Source of the DNA: Halobacillus litoralis
Lineage (GTDB): Bacteria > Bacillota > Bacilli > Bacillales > Halobacillaceae
Direction: 5' to 3'
Assembly (NCBI RefSeq): GCF_009856355.1
Contig: NZ_WMEW01000021.1
Span: forward strand, 1 to 47,468
Length of the DNA stretch: 47,468 bases
Below, piece by piece: positions 1 through 7,994 of this stretch. Within the stretch, counting starts at the first letter, position 1. Every line of letters starts with the position of its first letter. The translations under genes were made by a program, and so were the position numbers. Under the pieces are notes generated by a model. That model was not told the DNA's origin, made no database searches, and saw only the letters and a program-made list of their open reading frames with translations.

Positions 1-70
1 CTCATAATTCCATCCACTCCGTTCATAAACTTATTTTCATTATAAACGGGTTAAATTTCTAGAGATAGAA

Positions 71-121
71 ATAACCCGAATAACGGGGCACTTTTTTATA
101 AGTGTCCATTATTCGGGTTAT
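71..121. repeat. Long inverted repeat (stem-loop)
   Basis: A 13-bp perfect arm (ATAACCCGAATAA at 71-83, its complement at 109-121) is extended inward by a partly paired GGGCACTT/AAGTGTCC segment around a TTTTAT loop. It lies about 30 bp downstream of the stop of the SCO1-like gene (minus strand), so it could act as its transcription terminator or mRNA-stabilising hairpin. On the minus strand it is followed only by TTTC, so terminator function is not certain. Confidence 0.6.
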
Positions 122-150
122 AGTTCACCATACGGAGAACGGCTTCTTTT

Positions 151-732
151 TTATGAATCCACGGCGGTTTTGGTATCTTCCACAATCTGTTCAAATGGAA
201 CATCTGTGTCCCCTTTGTATTTTTTCAGGACTTTCCCGTCTTCTCCGACTAAGTAAAAGGAAGAACCGTGGATGACCTGATCATTGCCTTCCGTTTTCTG
301 GGCAGATGTTTTGAAACTCTCCTGTGCAAACGCCTGAATCTCTTCCTGCGTATATTCCGTCAAGAATGTCCAGTTGGATTCATCCACTCCGTATTTACTT
401 CCGAATTCCTTCAGCTTGTCCGGAGTGTCGACAGTCGGGTCTACACTGAAGGAGACACTATGTACTTCCACCCCTTCTTCCTTCAACATCTCCTTCACTT
501 TCACCATGTTTCTCGTCATGGGCGGGCAGACGGTATTGCAGTTGGTGAAAATGAAGTCTGCCAGCCATACTTCGCCTTCTAAATCTTCCGTAGAGAAGGA
601 TTCTCCATTCTGGGTTGTCCCTTCAAAAGATTGGACTTCCCAATCTAATGTATTCTCAAGTTCATTGGATCCGCAGGCCGCAAGGATGAAGGCGAGGCTG
701 AGCAATCCGCCTAACAGTAACAAGCGCTTCAT
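151..732 (-). CDS. SCO1/SenC-family copper lipoprotein
   Basis: SCO family proteins are extracytoplasmic thioredoxin-fold proteins that deliver copper to, or reduce, the CuA centre of cytochrome c oxidase. The 193-aa product starts with a lipoprotein signal peptide ending in the lipobox LAAC (Cys20). It carries the family's copper-binding CxxxC in TNCNTVCPP (Cys65, Cys69) and the distal His in QVIHGSS (His155). The start at 732 is chosen because GGAGAAACCT lies directly upstream; an in-frame extension of 21 residues has no ribosome binding site and would hide the signal peptide. It has its own minus-strand transcript; no oxidase genes are nearby. Family assignment is firm; the exact client oxidase is not visible here. 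Confidence 0.93.
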   Translation of the reverse strand: MKRLLLLGGLLSLAFILAACGSNELENTLDWEVQSFEGTTQNGESFSTEDLEGEVWLADFIFTNCNTVCPPMTRNMVKVKEMLKEEGVEVHSVSFSVDPTVDTPDKLKEFGSKYGVDESNWTFLTEYTQEEIQAFAQESFKTSAQKTEGNDQVIHGSSFYLVGEDGKVLKKYKGDTDVPFEQIVEDTKTAVDS

Positions 733-901
733 AGGTTTCTCCTTCCGGGATATAGAGTCCTTTCTAGTGTACGACCGCCTGAAACAACGTGTCAATCTGC
801 TGATGGACTGTTCTTAAAATGGACATAAATACCCGGTTGAATAACCCGTTCGATCAAGGGAATCCTAAGAGTCCATGATAATCGATCAGGGAGTGACAGG
901 G

Positions 902-1666
902 ATGCCTTATTATACAGACAGCCATTCAGGGAAAGCGTTGTTCTATGAGGATTTGGGGGAAGGGCAGCCGATTGTTTTCATCCATCCGCCTGGGATGGGA
1001 CGGAAAGTATTCAAGATGCAGCATGAGCTGGCGGAAAAGTACCGGATCCTCCTGCCTGATTTGAGCGGGAACGGAGACTCGGAAGTGGTGACTCACTCCC
1101 CTGACATTACCTGGTATGCCCGGGAAGTGGTGGCACTGCTTGATCATCTTCATTTGGAGTCGGCGGTCATCGCCGGTTATTCGTGTGGAGGTATGGTAGC
1201 TCAGGAAACAGCCTTGACATTCCCTGAGCGTGCTAAAGCGGTCATTTTGGCAGGGGGGTTTCCGAAGGTCGAAACCGGCGGGCTCCGCTTTGAATTTCAC
1301 GGGGGGATGTACTGGGTGGAAAAAAGTCCGGAAACCCTCGCCAAGTTGTTAAGCCATTCCCACTTCAGGGACGGGGGATTGAAGCGGGAGCTGAATGAAC
1401 ATATGGCGAAGTCTGATCCTGAAGCGTGGTATGCTTTTTATGAACGGGCGCTTCATTATGACTGCAGTCACCGGTTGAGGAATTTAAGTCAGCCGCTGCT
1501 TCTCGTATATGGAAGCAAGGAGTTCTGGATCAGTGAACACAGTCATTTTTACCAGGGCTGTCCGCAGGCAAAAATGGTTGTGATTGAGCATGCCTATCAC
1601 CAGACACCGGCCACCCACTATGACCGCTTCAATGAAGCGGCATCTCAATTCATAGACGCACTATGA
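902..1666 (+). CDS. Alpha/beta-fold hydrolase
   Basis: A 254-aa serine hydrolase of the alpha/beta fold. Visible are the oxyanion HPPG motif (about residues 28-31), the nucleophile elbow GYSCGG (Ser94) and a C-terminal histidine region (AYHQTPATH) suited to complete the triad. The ATG at 902 is preferred over one at 875 because GGGAG sits 8-9 bp before it. Substrate cannot be told from sequence; this family includes esterases, lactonases and haloperoxidase-like enzymes. Its stop codon abuts the left hairpin of structured element A, which probably supplies its terminator. Confidence 0.85.
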   Translation: MPYYTDSHSGKALFYEDLGEGQPIVFIHPPGMGRKVFKMQHELAEKYRILLPDLSGNGDSEVVTHSPDITWYAREVVALLDHLHLESAVIAGYSCGGMVAQETALTFPERAKAVILAGGFPKVETGGLRFEFHGGMYWVEKSPETLAKLLSHSHFRDGGLKRELNEHMAKSDPEAWYAFYERALHYDCSHRLRNLSQPLLLVYGSKEFWISEHSHFYQGCPQAKMVVIEHAYHQTPATHYDRFNEAASQFIDAL

Positions 1667-1690
1667 AAGCAGAGGCTGCGCCTCTGCTTT
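1666..1690. repeat. Left terminal hairpin of element A
   Basis: Perfect palindromic stem AAAGCAGAGG / CCTCTGCTTT around CTGCG. A nearly identical hairpin (one base different in the loop) is at 2208-2232, so the element is bracketed by two copies of the same stem. Either the element inserted into or duplicated a terminator, or these are its own ends. Confidence 0.8.
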
Positions 1691-2186
1691 CAGCTTGTAG
1701 AGAAACCCCGTTTCTTTACAAGCTTTTTTCTTTCTTACCGCCAGGAGCGAAAGCCCCTTCCCTTTCCGCGGACGAGCGCCCGAGCTTCCTCGCAAAAAAA
1801 CCACGCTCGGCGATCTCGGACCACTCGTTCTTCCGCAGGAGTAGAAGGGGCACCGCTCCTTGGGGAGTTTTTTTCATATTCCGGCAGGCAGCTGCCACCA
1901 GCGCCTGTTCTTTCTCTTTTTCTTTTCCACGTAACCGGCAACAGCGCAGCCCTTACCGTTCTTTGGAATCGGCGAACCTGCATAGGGCACAATCTCTCCT
2001 ATAAATTCTAACGTCGGCACGAGGAGTGTTCGGTGGTGATGCCCGCGCGAACAGCACAAGCCGAAGGTCCACTTGGGCAGGCGGTCTTCCTGGACAAGTC
2101 AGCGGAGCGCGAGCCCTCGGCATTCATCCACCAATAAGCGGAATGTGTCCCTTCACACGACAAATGGACAGCTCTCACTGGTTAAC
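1691..2186 (-). ncRNA. Structured repeated element, copy A (candidate ncRNA)
   Basis: No convincing protein is encoded. The sequence is homologous to 28828-29226, beginning at CAGCTTGTAG and ending at ACTGGTTAAC in both copies. The most conserved core here is 1879-2186. Read on the minus strand, the core holds stems kept in both copies by compensatory or wobble changes: GCCTGC pairs with GCGGGC here and with GCAGGC in copy B, and CGGTA/TGCCG here is CGGCA/TGCCG in B. Copy A has two extra insertions, near 1739-1855 and 1895-1945. The element fills the gap between two convergent genes. I cannot assign it to a named RNA family; a HEARO/omega-RNA-like mobile RNA or another large ornate RNA are possibilities. 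Minus-strand orientation is inferred, because the plus-strand start of the element is a strong terminator. Confidence 0.6.
1692..1729 (+). terminator. Rho-independent terminator at start of element A
   Basis: A 14-15-bp stem (GCTTGTAGAGAAAC / GTTTCTTTACAAGC, one G-T pair) followed by TTTTTT. It is conserved in copy B at 28829-28867, so it is part of the repeated element. It should stop plus-strand transcripts from the hydrolase. Confidence 0.8.
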
Positions 2187-2207
2187 AAAGGCCTTTTCTA
2201 CAGCCAC

Positions 2208-2232
2208 AAAGCAGAGGCTGTGCCTCTGCTTT
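2208..2232. terminator. Right terminal hairpin of element A
   Basis: AAAGCAGAGG / CCTCTGCTTT stem with CTGTG loop, immediately 3' of the minus-strand stop codon at 2234. It probably serves as terminator or 3'-end hairpin for that gene and matches the left hairpin at 1666-1690. Confidence 0.65.
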
Positions 2233-2233
2233 G

Positions 2234-3679
2234 TCATTGGGGTTTCAAATCAAAGGTCGCATCGACTTCTTTTGCATAGACCATTTGGTTGACGGTAACG
2301 GTGAGCGTCGAGGCTTCCTGTATGTCGTGGGTTGGGAAGGAGATTGTAGCCATCCCATCTGTGCCTGCATAATCGGCCTGGATTTCCCGGCCGTCATCTC
2401 CCTGTACAGAAACGAAAGAAGGATGTTCTTCCTGCCCTTTTCCTGATGCGGGAAGGGGGTGAAAGGATTCTCCGACCAGTTTTTCGCTTTGGTGGTAGTC
2501 GTGCGGGCTGTAGCTCAATTCCAAGCTCATGCGCTGGTCACTCGTCGTTTCCACGCTGTCCAGATAAATATCCGTTTGGCGTGCTTCGCCGATTTTTTCG
2601 CTGATCCGTTCCGAAGTAGACTCGTTCAAGTCCACACTGTCTATATCCACAGTAAATGAATAAGAGGCATCTTCCTTAAGGTGGACATCTTCCACAACAA
2701 GCGAAAGCTCGTCAGGGATCTCTCCTAATGGTTGAAACCGTCCTTCATACGTGTGTTCGTTTTCTTTTTGATCATATCCGAGGAATACCGGGATTCGTTC
2801 TCCTGTGTCCCTCTTAAGATAGGCCTGCATCGTATGGTTGAACGCATCATGTTCATCTTCAATGTGCATGTTCATTTTTCCGTAGGAGGCTCGGATCTGA
2901 ACTTCTTCCGGTTTAATGACGAGTCCGCCTTTTTCGTACGTTTCGGTGGTAGTGAATGTTTTCAAGGTATTCGCTTCCTCATTATATACGTAGGAAACAG
3001 GGACAGCTTCTGTTTCATAGTCCTCCCCGTTAATTTGGAACGTCAGGGATGTCGGTACCGTCCGGTTAACCTCTTCAACCTTCATCTCAAAGTCACTCAG
3101 GTCCCAAGGGTCACCGACCGGCGGGGTGGAAATCGCTCCATACAGACGGTTTTCGTAGATGACAGCTTCCCGGTTCCCGGATCCTGCCTGCCTGAGGTCC
3201 AATGTCTGGGCGCTTTGGTCCTCCGTCGCTTTCATATGGATGGATTGCAGCAACGGCACATTTCCGATGCCGTCCGTACCTTCCGTATCAGAAAGGAGGG
3301 CGGATAAATCAATACGGTACAGGAAGTGAATAAACCTTTCCCCATGCCACACCTCGTAAATCCGGGCCCGGCCGTCACGACCCGGCAGTGAGGCCGAGGC
3401 GTCAGGTGTGGTGGTCAACCCTTCTTTCCGAGCAAGGGCCAGACCAGGAATGCGCTCTTCAAAATACTCATGCAGGCGCTCCTCGGATTCGATTTCCTTC
3501 CAGCTGCCGGGAACGTCTTCCATATCGACAGGCTTGGCCTTTCTAAGTAAGGAACTGTCTGCTTCGTGAACCAGTTTTGTGGAGTCCTGAGAACCTGTAT
3601 AAATGTATGTACCTCCTGCAAAAATGATCAGGACAGCGCCAATGATGAGCCACTTCCATTTTGCTGTGTTTTTCCCCAT
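2234..3679 (-). CDS. Membrane-anchored protein of unknown function
   Basis: A 481-aa protein with one N-terminal membrane segment (about residues 10-27) and a large extracytoplasmic, acidic, beta-rich part. No cysteine, lipobox or catalytic motif is evident, and I do not recognise the family. Short blocks such as PTSLTFQINGEDYE (middle) and ASTLTVTVNQMVYAKEV (C-terminus) look like repeated immunoglobulin-like strands, similar to the extracytoplasmic parts of anti-sigma-like or DUF4179-type proteins, but this is only resemblance. RBS AAAGGA precedes the ATG. It appears monocistronic; downstream lies structured element A. Confidence 0.8.
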   Translation of the reverse strand: MGKNTAKWKWLIIGAVLIIFAGGTYIYTGSQDSTKLVHEADSSLLRKAKPVDMEDVPGSWKEIESEERLHEYFEERIPGLALARKEGLTTTPDASASLPGRDGRARIYEVWHGERFIHFLYRIDLSALLSDTEGTDGIGNVPLLQSIHMKATEDQSAQTLDLRQAGSGNREAVIYENRLYGAISTPPVGDPWDLSDFEMKVEEVNRTVPTSLTFQINGEDYETEAVPVSYVYNEEANTLKTFTTTETYEKGGLVIKPEEVQIRASYGKMNMHIEDEHDAFNHTMQAYLKRDTGERIPVFLGYDQKENEHTYEGRFQPLGEIPDELSLVVEDVHLKEDASYSFTVDIDSVDLNESTSERISEKIGEARQTDIYLDSVETTSDQRMSLELSYSPHDYHQSEKLVGESFHPLPASGKGQEEHPSFVSVQGDDGREIQADYAGTDGMATISFPTHDIQEASTLTVTVNQMVYAKEVDATFDLKPQ

Positions 3680-3754
3680 GGTGTTTTCATCCTTTCATCA
3701 TGCTTCTCACACTCCTCTCTATACTAACAGAATTTTCTATATTTTTGATGTGAC

Positions 3755-3781
3755 ATAAAAAAACCCGCGGGTAAACGCAGG
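3755..3781 (-). terminator. Terminator of small gene 3782-3964
   Basis: On the minus strand CCTGCG TTTACC CGCGGG (one G-T pair) followed by seven T residues, directly behind the stop codon of the 60-aa gene. Confidence 0.75.
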
Positions 3782-3964
3782 TCATTTGTCGTCATCAGAG
3801 TAATGGTGGAGAAGGGAATCTCCTTCCGAATGGTTGTGATCTTCCTGTAAAGCTTCCGGTGGTTCGTGGGAAAAAGCCTGATTGAATTTGGCTGAACGGT
3901 TAAAGGCTTCTGCCGCCTCATTCGACTGCTCTACATGGCCGCGGCGTGTTTTCTTTTCGGTCAT
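3782..3964 (-). CDS. Small hydrophilic protein, unknown
   Basis: A 60-aa protein, rich in charged residues, His and Asn, with an acidic C-terminus (SDDDK). There is no membrane segment or known motif. A near-perfect Shine-Dalgarno AAAGGAGGTG lies 5 bp before the ATG and an intrinsic terminator follows, so I judge it a real gene with its own short transcript. Composition resembles small spore- or stress-related proteins of bacilli, but that is not evidence of function. Confidence 0.7.
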   Translation of the reverse strand: MTEKKTRRGHVEQSNEAAEAFNRSAKFNQAFSHEPPEALQEDHNHSEGDSLLHHYSDDDK

Positions 3965-4074
3965 CGTTCCACCTCCTTTTGTTTAAGGTTTCCTCCTTGC
4001 TGATAAATTAAACTTCTGGATATCATAGACAGTAATTATGGAAACAGTCGTGTTTATGGAGAGGAGTAAAAGCG

Positions 4075-4674
4075 ATGGATGAACTACTGGATATTTTTAA
4101 TGAAAAAGAAGAAAAAACGGGGGTCAAAGCCCGGGGAGAGGTTCACAGAGACGGAGACTGGCACGAAACATTTCACTGCTGGGTTTTGGCAAAGTCGGAT
4201 TCTGAATGGCATATGCTGCTTCAGAAGAGAGCTTTTGATAAAGCGGACTATCCCGGGTTCTATGATATAACGGCCGCCGGACACATCGAATCCGGGGAGG
4301 GGTTGATTCCAGGAGGCCTGCGGGAAATCAGGGAGGAACTTGGACTGTCCCTGGAACGTTCTGACTTAACCCCGGCGGGATATGTAAAAGAAGAATTGAG
4401 CGGGAAAGGCATGGTGGACAGGGAAATCTGCCGGTTGTTTTTCTATACATGGACGGGCGGGGATATGCCGATTGGACATGAAGTGGCAGATGTCCTTGCC
4501 GTTCCTCTGAAACAACTGTCTCCTTGGTTGACCGGAGAAAAAGAAAGGGTCACAGGTGTTTCTGTGTGCACTGGAAAAACAGAAGACATGAAGGCGGTGT
4601 CATGGGTTCCCCACACATCGGTTTACCGGCACCACTTGATCTCGGCCGTGTCTGAATATGTCGAAAAACTTTGA
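4075..4674 (+). CDS. Nudix hydrolase
   Basis: A 199-aa protein of the Nudix superfamily, which hydrolyses nucleoside diphosphates linked to another moiety (or, in the IDI branch, isomerises isopentenyl diphosphate). The Nudix box GX5EX7REUXEEXGU is complete at residues 69-91 (AGHIESGE...REIREELGL). The N-terminal block (EVHRDGDWHETFHCWVL) resembles the YfcD/IDI-like subgroup. The GAGGAG RBS supports the ATG at 4075. The stop codon overlaps the -35 box of the next promoter. Substrate is unknown. Confidence 0.87.
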   Translation: MDELLDIFNEKEEKTGVKARGEVHRDGDWHETFHCWVLAKSDSEWHMLLQKRAFDKADYPGFYDITAAGHIESGEGLIPGGLREIREELGLSLERSDLTPAGYVKEELSGKGMVDREICRLFFYTWTGGDMPIGHEVADVLAVPLKQLSPWLTGEKERVTGVSVCTGKTEDMKAVSWVPHTSVYRHHLISAVSEYVEKL

Positions 4675-4700
4675 CAATAACACCTTTCCATCGATATAAT
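4671..4700 (+). promoter_or_regulatory. Sigma-A promoter of the PLP enzyme gene
   Basis: Perfect TTGACA (4671-4676) and perfect TATAAT (4695-4700) with an 18-bp spacer. The -35 box overlaps the stop codon of the Nudix gene. No riboswitch fits in the roughly 25-nt leader that follows, so this gene is not under the S-box control seen 1.2 kb downstream. Confidence 0.85.
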
Positions 4701-4732
4701 TCTTGATTAAGTGATCTGAAAGGAGTCGACCA

Positions 4733-5878
4733 ATGACACAACCGAGCTTTGAAACAAAAATTGTCCATCATAAACAGGATCAGTCACAGGTGCACAACAG
4801 CAAGACTACACCGATTTACCAGACGTCCGCCTTTACTTTTAAGGATCTCGACCATCTTGAAAGTTATTATGAAGGAGAAAGTCCATATTTATATACAAGG
4901 GAAAAGAATCCGAATACCGATGAGCTTGCAGGCACCGTTGCTGAGCTGGAAGGTGCTCCGGCAGGGGTCGCTTCTTCTTCAGGTATGTCTGCAATCCTGG
5001 CAGGTATTCTGGCGGCTGTTGAACCAGGCGGCCATATCGTAGCCGCAGAGGATGTGTACGGAGGGACACATAAACTTCTGACGAAAGAACTGCCCGCCTT
5101 CGGAATCGAGGTATCCATGGTTTCCTTTACCGATTTGGAAGAGGTTGAGAAATCCATCCAGCCCCATACAAACCTGCTGTATACGGAATCGATTTCGAAC
5201 CCCTTCCTGCGTGTGGAAAATTTAAAGGGCCTTCAGCAGCTCGCTCAAAAACACAGTCTGAAAACGATGGTGGATAATACATTTGCCACCCCTTACCTTG
5301 TTCAGCCTTATGAGTACGGAATAGACCTTGTTGTTCACAGCGCTACCAAATACATAGGCGGTCATAGTGACGTGACGTGCGGCGTTCTTGTCGGAGCGGA
5401 GCCATTGATTTCCAAGGCTTCTCAGAAAATCGTCACCCTGGGAGCCAATTTAAGTCCATTTGAAGCATGGCTGACCCAGAGAGGGGCCAAAACGCTTGCT
5501 CTGCGTATGAAGCAGCAGTCTGCCAATGCCCAAAGCGTAGCAGAAGCTCTTCAACAGCATGATGGGGTCGATCAAGTGTTTTATCCGGAATTCGTATCCG
5601 AGCGGGGAAATGGAGCCATTGTCACGATAGAATTATCCCGGCGTGTTAATGTGGAAACCTTCTTCAAGTCTCTCGGGTGGATTAAAATTGCCCCTACACT
5701 TGCAGGCGTCCAGACGACCGTATCCTACCCTGTCCGTACGTCGCACAGAGCTCTGTCAGAAGCGGAGCGCGAAAAAATCGGGGTGAATGATTACGTGATC
5801 CGCTTATCCATCGGAATTGAGAGCGGTGAAGATATCGTTCATCAGCTGAAAAGTACCATTGACGCTTCCATTATATAA
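4733..5878 (+). CDS. Trans-sulfuration PLP enzyme (cystathionine gamma-synthase/lyase family)
   Basis: A 381-aa member of the Cys/Met-metabolism PLP family (fold type I), which forms or cleaves C-S bonds in cystathionine, homocysteine or methionine. Visible are the ring-binding YTREKNPN, ASSSGMSAI and the Schiff-base lysine in SATKYIGGHSD (Lys206). Length fits MetI, MetC, MccB or methionine gamma-lyase, and I cannot separate these by eye, so no symbol is given. It is transcribed from its own strong promoter with RBS AAAGGAG. It sits immediately upstream of a SAM-riboswitch operon with a second enzyme of the same superfamily. Cytosolic; role in methionine/cysteine interconversion is inferred from family and context. 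Confidence 0.88.
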   Translation: MTQPSFETKIVHHKQDQSQVHNSKTTPIYQTSAFTFKDLDHLESYYEGESPYLYTREKNPNTDELAGTVAELEGAPAGVASSSGMSAILAGILAAVEPGGHIVAAEDVYGGTHKLLTKELPAFGIEVSMVSFTDLEEVEKSIQPHTNLLYTESISNPFLRVENLKGLQQLAQKHSLKTMVDNTFATPYLVQPYEYGIDLVVHSATKYIGGHSDVTCGVLVGAEPLISKASQKIVTLGANLSPFEAWLTQRGAKTLALRMKQQSANAQSVAEALQQHDGVDQVFYPEFVSERGNGAIVTIELSRRVNVETFFKSLGWIKIAPTLAGVQTTVSYPVRTSHRALSEAEREKIGVNDYVIRLSIGIESGEDIVHQLKSTIDASII

Positions 5879-5893
5879 AAATTCAGAATGTTA

Positions 5894-5923
5894 TTGACAC
5901 TTACGTGGAGAATCAGCTATAAT
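5894..5923 (+). promoter_or_regulatory. Sigma-A promoter of the S-box operon
   Basis: TTGACA at 5894-5899 and TATAAT at 5918-5923, 18-bp spacer; transcription would begin about 25 nt before the SAM riboswitch aptamer. Confidence 0.85.
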
Positions 5924-5954
5924 TCACATTATAATCAAAATTAAATGACCATTA

Positions 5955-6113
5955 CTCTTATTAAGAGCGGCTGAGGGAATAGGCCCTGTGAAGCCCGGCA
6001 ACCTTCAAACATCGGTTTGAAAAGGTGCCAAGTCCTACAGATCATGGATCTGGAAGATAAGAGGAGGATACTCGAACGTTCAGCCCTCTTCTTATATGGA
6101 AGGGGGCTTTTTG
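5955..6113 (+). promoter_or_regulatory. SAM-I (S-box) riboswitch with terminator
   Basis: The leader shows the S-box signature in order: P1 strand CTCTTATTAAGAG, GGCTGAGGGAA, CCCTGTGAAGCCCGGCAACC, the hinge AAGGTGCCAAGTCCT, and the closing GGAAGATAAGAGGA at about 6051-6064. A terminator hairpin (AGCCCTCTTC / GGAAGGGGGCT plus TTTTT) occupies 6082-6113. In the known mechanism, SAM stabilises the aptamer and frees the terminator, so the downstream operon is on only when SAM is low. Confidence 0.96.
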
Positions 6114-6196
6114 CATGGCTGAAAGCACTGGAGAGGCCCCTTTTCTCAAAATGCTTATTAAAATGATGGGAATAATCAATTTTAGGAGGACATACA

Positions 6197-7975
6197 ATGA
6201 CCAATACTTTTGAAGGCTACGATATCGATACCATTTCTCTGCACGGAGGCCAGTCCCCGGATCCTACAACCGGTTCACGGGCGGTCCCGATTTACCAGAC
6301 GACATCCTATGTTTTTCATGACACCGATCACGCCCAGAGCCTTTTTGCCCTTGATGAACCAGGAAACATTTATTCCCGGCTCGGAAATCCAACGGTGGAT
6401 GTTTTCGAAAAGCGTATGGCGCTTCTTGAAGGCGGCGTGGCTTCTGTTGCGACAGCTTCCGGCATGTCTGCCATTGCTCTTGCTGTTTTGAACGTGGCGG
6501 GGGCAGGAGATGAAGTCGTGGCAGCCTCCAATCTGTACGGCGGAACTTATAATTTATTCGCCAATACTTTACCACGATATGGCGTTAAAGTTCGTTTTGT
6601 GGACCCAGTTGATCCTGAAAATTTCAGACACGCCATCAATGAGAACACGAAAGCGGTCTTCGCCGAAACGATCGGCAACCCGAGTCTTCACGTACTTGAT
6701 TTTGAGAAAGTGTCCGCCATTGCCCACGAAAATGAAATCCCGCTGATTGTAGACAACACGTTTGCCACACCTTACACGTGCCGTCCGATTGAACACGGAG
6801 CTGACATTGTCGTCCATTCGGCTACGAAATGGATTGGCGGTCATGGTACAGCCATCGGCGGCGTCGTTGTCGACGGAGGTCAATTTGACTGGGGCAATGG
6901 AAAGTTTCCTGTTTTCACAGAGCCGGATCCGAGCTACAACGGAATTGTTTATACAGCGGATTTCGGTACGCTCGCCTATATTACCAAGCTTCGTGTCCAG
7001 CTGCTCCGTGATTTTGGTTCCTGCCTCAGTCCGCAGAATGCTTTTCTTCTGCTTCAGGGACTTGAAACGCTTCATCTTCGTGTTGAGCGTCATTCAGATA
7101 ACGCCCTGGAAGTGGCTGCATACTTGGCGGAACACCCGGATGTGGACTGGGTTTCCTATCCCGGATTGAAAAACCATCCCGCTCATGAACTGGCGAATCA
7201 GTATTTAGAGGGCGGCTACGGCTCCATTGTCGTGTTTGGAATCAAAGGGGGAAGAGAGGCTGGAAGTCGGGTGATCAACAACATCTCGCTGTGGTCCCAT
7301 GTCGCTAATGTCGGCGATGCGAAGTCTCTGATCATCCACCCGGCCTCCACTACGCACCAGCAGCTTTCCGTCGAGGAGCTCGCCGCAAGCGGCGTGACGG
7401 AAGAGCTCATCCGTCTTTCTATCGGACTTGAATCCAGCAAGGATTTGATTAATGACCTTGACCGTGCCATTGCCAAAGCGACGGGAAATGCATCCGAAAA
7501 ACGCGCCATTACAGAGAATGACGAAGGAGTCATCAAGTGGGCGCTGAGCTCTGCGAAAATAACGGAAGAAGGAAAGACACGTCCGAAACGGCTGGCTGTT
7601 GTAGGTCTCAGCGGAAAGCCTTCCCGCCCGAGTCACCGTCTTGCAAGAAAAATGCAGCGGCTCGGCTATCAGATTGTGCCCGTGAACCCGCGGGAGGAAG
7701 AAGTGCTTGGAGAGAAAGCTTATCCAGATTTGAGATCGATCCCATTCAACGTGGATGTCGTCCAGGTCTTCCGAAGCCCTGAAGCGGCGATTGAAATTGC
7801 CAGAGAAGCAGCAGACATCCAACCCGGCGTGTTCTGGCTCCAGGAAGGTGTCATTTCACCAAAAGCAGCGGAAATCGCCAGTGAAGCGGGTCTTGAAGTT
7901 GTCCATAACCGTTGTACTTACAAAGAAGCACAGCGGCTGCGTGGAAGTATCGATACGTATGCATGCGAAATTTAA
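6197..7975 (+). CDS. O-acetylhomoserine sulfhydrylase (MetY-type) fused to CoA-binding domain
   Basis: A 592-aa two-domain protein. Residues 1 to about 430 are a homocysteine synthase of the MetY type (O-acetylhomoserine + sulfide or thiol to homocysteine or methionine), with YSRLGNPT, TASGMSAI and the PLP lysine in HSATKWIGGHG (Lys211). Residues about 455-592 are a CoA_binding (YccU-like) Rossmann domain: KRLAVVGLSGKPSRPSHR, VPVNPREEEVLGEKAY and VVHNRCTYKEAQRL. Either part is complete for a stand-alone protein, so this is a true gene fusion with no frameshift in the join. RBS TTTAGGAGG. First gene of the SAM-riboswitch operon, 19 bp before the ABC importer. The function of the fused domain is unknown. 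Confidence 0.93.
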   Translation: MTNTFEGYDIDTISLHGGQSPDPTTGSRAVPIYQTTSYVFHDTDHAQSLFALDEPGNIYSRLGNPTVDVFEKRMALLEGGVASVATASGMSAIALAVLNVAGAGDEVVAASNLYGGTYNLFANTLPRYGVKVRFVDPVDPENFRHAINENTKAVFAETIGNPSLHVLDFEKVSAIAHENEIPLIVDNTFATPYTCRPIEHGADIVVHSATKWIGGHGTAIGGVVVDGGQFDWGNGKFPVFTEPDPSYNGIVYTADFGTLAYITKLRVQLLRDFGSCLSPQNAFLLLQGLETLHLRVERHSDNALEVAAYLAEHPDVDWVSYPGLKNHPAHELANQYLEGGYGSIVVFGIKGGREAGSRVINNISLWSHVANVGDAKSLIIHPASTTHQQLSVEELAASGVTEELIRLSIGLESSKDLINDLDRAIAKATGNASEKRAITENDEGVIKWALSSAKITEEGKTRPKRLAVVGLSGKPSRPSHRLARKMQRLGYQIVPVNPREEEVLGEKAYPDLRSIPFNVDVVQVFRSPEAAIEIAREAADIQPGVFWLQEGVISPKAAEIASEAGLEVVHNRCTYKEAQRLRGSIDTYACEI

Positions 7976-7994
7976 ATAGGGAGTAGGGGAAAAT

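Noticed and set aside
1663..2059. Open frames on both strands over structured element A (up to 113 codons)
   Set aside because: They lack good ribosome binding sites, differ in frame and length from those over copy B because of insertions, and the conserved positions follow base-pairing rather than codon positions.
1691..2186. Element A as a group II intron
   Set aside because: I looked for a GTGYG-type 5' end and a domain V hairpin followed by a 3' AY end on both strands and found neither; the position beside terminators alone is not enough.
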